Assembly: GCA_012839665.1 (NCBI GenBank)
Contig: DUMX01000216.1
Coordinates: forward strand, 1 to 5,354
DNA length: 5,354 nucleotides
Direction: 5' to 3'
From: Gelria sp.
GTDB taxonomy: Bacteria; Bacillota; Syntrophomonadia; Syntrophomonadales; Syntrophomonadaceae
Shown: piece after piece, positions 4,931 through 5,354 of the stretch
How positions within the stretch are numbered: the first letter of the stretch is position 1
How the letters are laid out: the number at the start of each line of letters is the position of its first letter
Notes under the pieces: model-generated
What the model was told of the DNA's origin: nothing
The model's database searches: none
Seen by the model: the letters and a program-made list of their open reading frames with translations, nothing else
Translations under genes and position numbers: made by a program

Positions 4931-4960
4931 TCTTAATTCTCAATTCTCAATTCTTAATTC
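4931..4960 (-). repeat. Heptanucleotide tandem repeat, 4 units, between stop codon and terminator
   Basis: On the plus strand the units read TCTTAA (first base lost), TTCTCAA, TTCTCAA, TTCTTAA, then a partial TTC. On the minus strand this is TTAAGAA/TTGAGAA, the same units as at 101-121 and 3263-3276. It lies 3 nt after the stop of the SwrB-like gene and just before its terminator hairpin. Confidence 0.75.
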
Positions 4961-4963
4961 AAA

Positions 4964-5354
4964 TTACATACTTGCTCTTTTTTTATTTAACAGGTTGAGT
5001 ATCAAACTGACTTCACCTTGTCCCCGGTCCAAATTTTTAGCAATATCCTTTATAGAATAACCCTGGTCTGCTAACGCCTTAACTGCCATATAGGGATGAG
5101 CCTTTTTCAAGCTTTCTATCCAGGCTTCCATATCTTCATCTAAATCTGCGGTGTCCACCGACTTTTCAGAGTTAATTTGACTGATATTGCTTGGATGAGT
5201 AGTCTGGTTTTCTGGCAGAGGAATATCAACTGAAGGTTGGACCTGTTTAATAATAAGGTCGTCCTGCTCTTCTTTACCCTGATACTTTATCCTGTCTATA
5301 ATAATCCCCGCTGTTGCCTCGTCAAGTGTATTAAGAGGATTATCATAGGAATAG
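4964..5354 (-). CDS. SwrB/YlxL-like protein with C-terminal HTH-like (DUF6115-type) domain, 5' end outside the window
   Basis: The frame is open from the window edge to the TAA at 4964-4966, giving at least 129 codons. An in-frame GTG at 5156-5158 has no SD and should not be taken as the start. The visible N-terminal part is acidic and polar (from SYDNPLNTLDEATAG to about SEKSVDTADLDEDMEAW) and I do not recognise it. The last 45 residues, including ALADQGYSIKDIAKNLDRGQ and GEVSLILNLLNKK, look like the short helix-turn-helix-like tail that ends SwrB/YlxL and DUF6115 proteins. In Bacillus subtilis swrB (ylxL) lies between sigD of the flagellar/chemotaxis operon and rpsB, so position agrees with sequence. 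SwrB has an N-terminal membrane helix and acts in flagellar assembly and swarming; that helix would lie outside the window. A role in motility is inference. No DNA-binding function is implied. Confidence 0.75.
   Translation of the reverse strand, partial: YSYDNPLNTLDEATAGIIIDRIKYQGKEEQDDLIIKQVQPSVDIPLPENQTTHPSNISQINSEKSVDTADLDEDMEAWIESLKKAHPYMAVKALADQGYSIKDIAKNLDRGQGEVSLILNLLNKKRASM

Noticed and set aside
101..4960. CRISPR array or phage attachment site explanation for the heptamer copies
   Set aside because: The units are 7 nt with no spacers and are scattered at gene ends; there are no cas, integrase or tRNA genes in the window.

Overview
The window is a chromosomal housekeeping block from a Gram-positive (Firmicutes) bacterium, most likely an anaerobic clostridial lineage. 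The reasons are the gene order rpsB-tsf-pyrH-frr-uppS-cdsA, strong GGAGG-type Shine-Dalgarno (SD) sites, moderate-to-low GC, and a gene upstream of rpsB whose C-terminus looks like the SwrB/YlxL type found between the flagellar/chemotaxis operon and rpsB in Bacillus and relatives. A Syntrophomonas- or Peptococcaceae-like host is a guess that the window alone cannot prove. Every gene I support is on the minus strand, so transcription runs from high to low coordinates.

Right to left: (1) the 3' part of a small protein gene with a helix-turn-helix-like C-terminus, open to the window edge (4964-5354), followed by a heptanucleotide repeat and a good intrinsic terminator (4881-4929); (2) a promoter (4808-4837), a structured leader and rpsB (ribosomal protein S2); (3) an intrinsic terminator or attenuator between rpsB and tsf (3951-3993); (4) tsf (EF-Ts, short form), pyrH (UMP kinase) and frr (ribosome recycling factor), with pyrH and frr overlapping by 4 nt; (5) a 203-nt spacer with a weak terminator, a promoter-like sequence and a near-perfect hairpin; (6) uppS (undecaprenyl diphosphate synthase) overlapping cdsA (phosphatidate cytidylyltransferase); (7) repeat sequence from 121 down to the left edge, where dxr would be expected next in many relatives.

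The genes link translation (S2, EF-Ts, ribosome recycling), pyrimidine nucleotide supply (UMP to UDP) and envelope lipid synthesis (undecaprenyl carrier, CDP-diacylglycerol). The transcription signals suggest three units: the upstream SwrB-like gene ending at a terminator, rpsB through frr with an internal attenuator, and uppS-cdsA onward.

I found no undescribed multi-gene system. The points worth a second look are non-coding: a period-7 repeat, TTRAGAA on the minus strand, recurring in four gene-end spacers at different copy numbers; a repeat element with a GC-rich palindrome cut by the left edge; the uppS leader hairpin; the rpsB leader with a possible 12-codon basic leader ORF; and a (CTAG)n palindrome abutting the rpsB -35 box. 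Five of the six complete genes appear to start at TTG or GTG.
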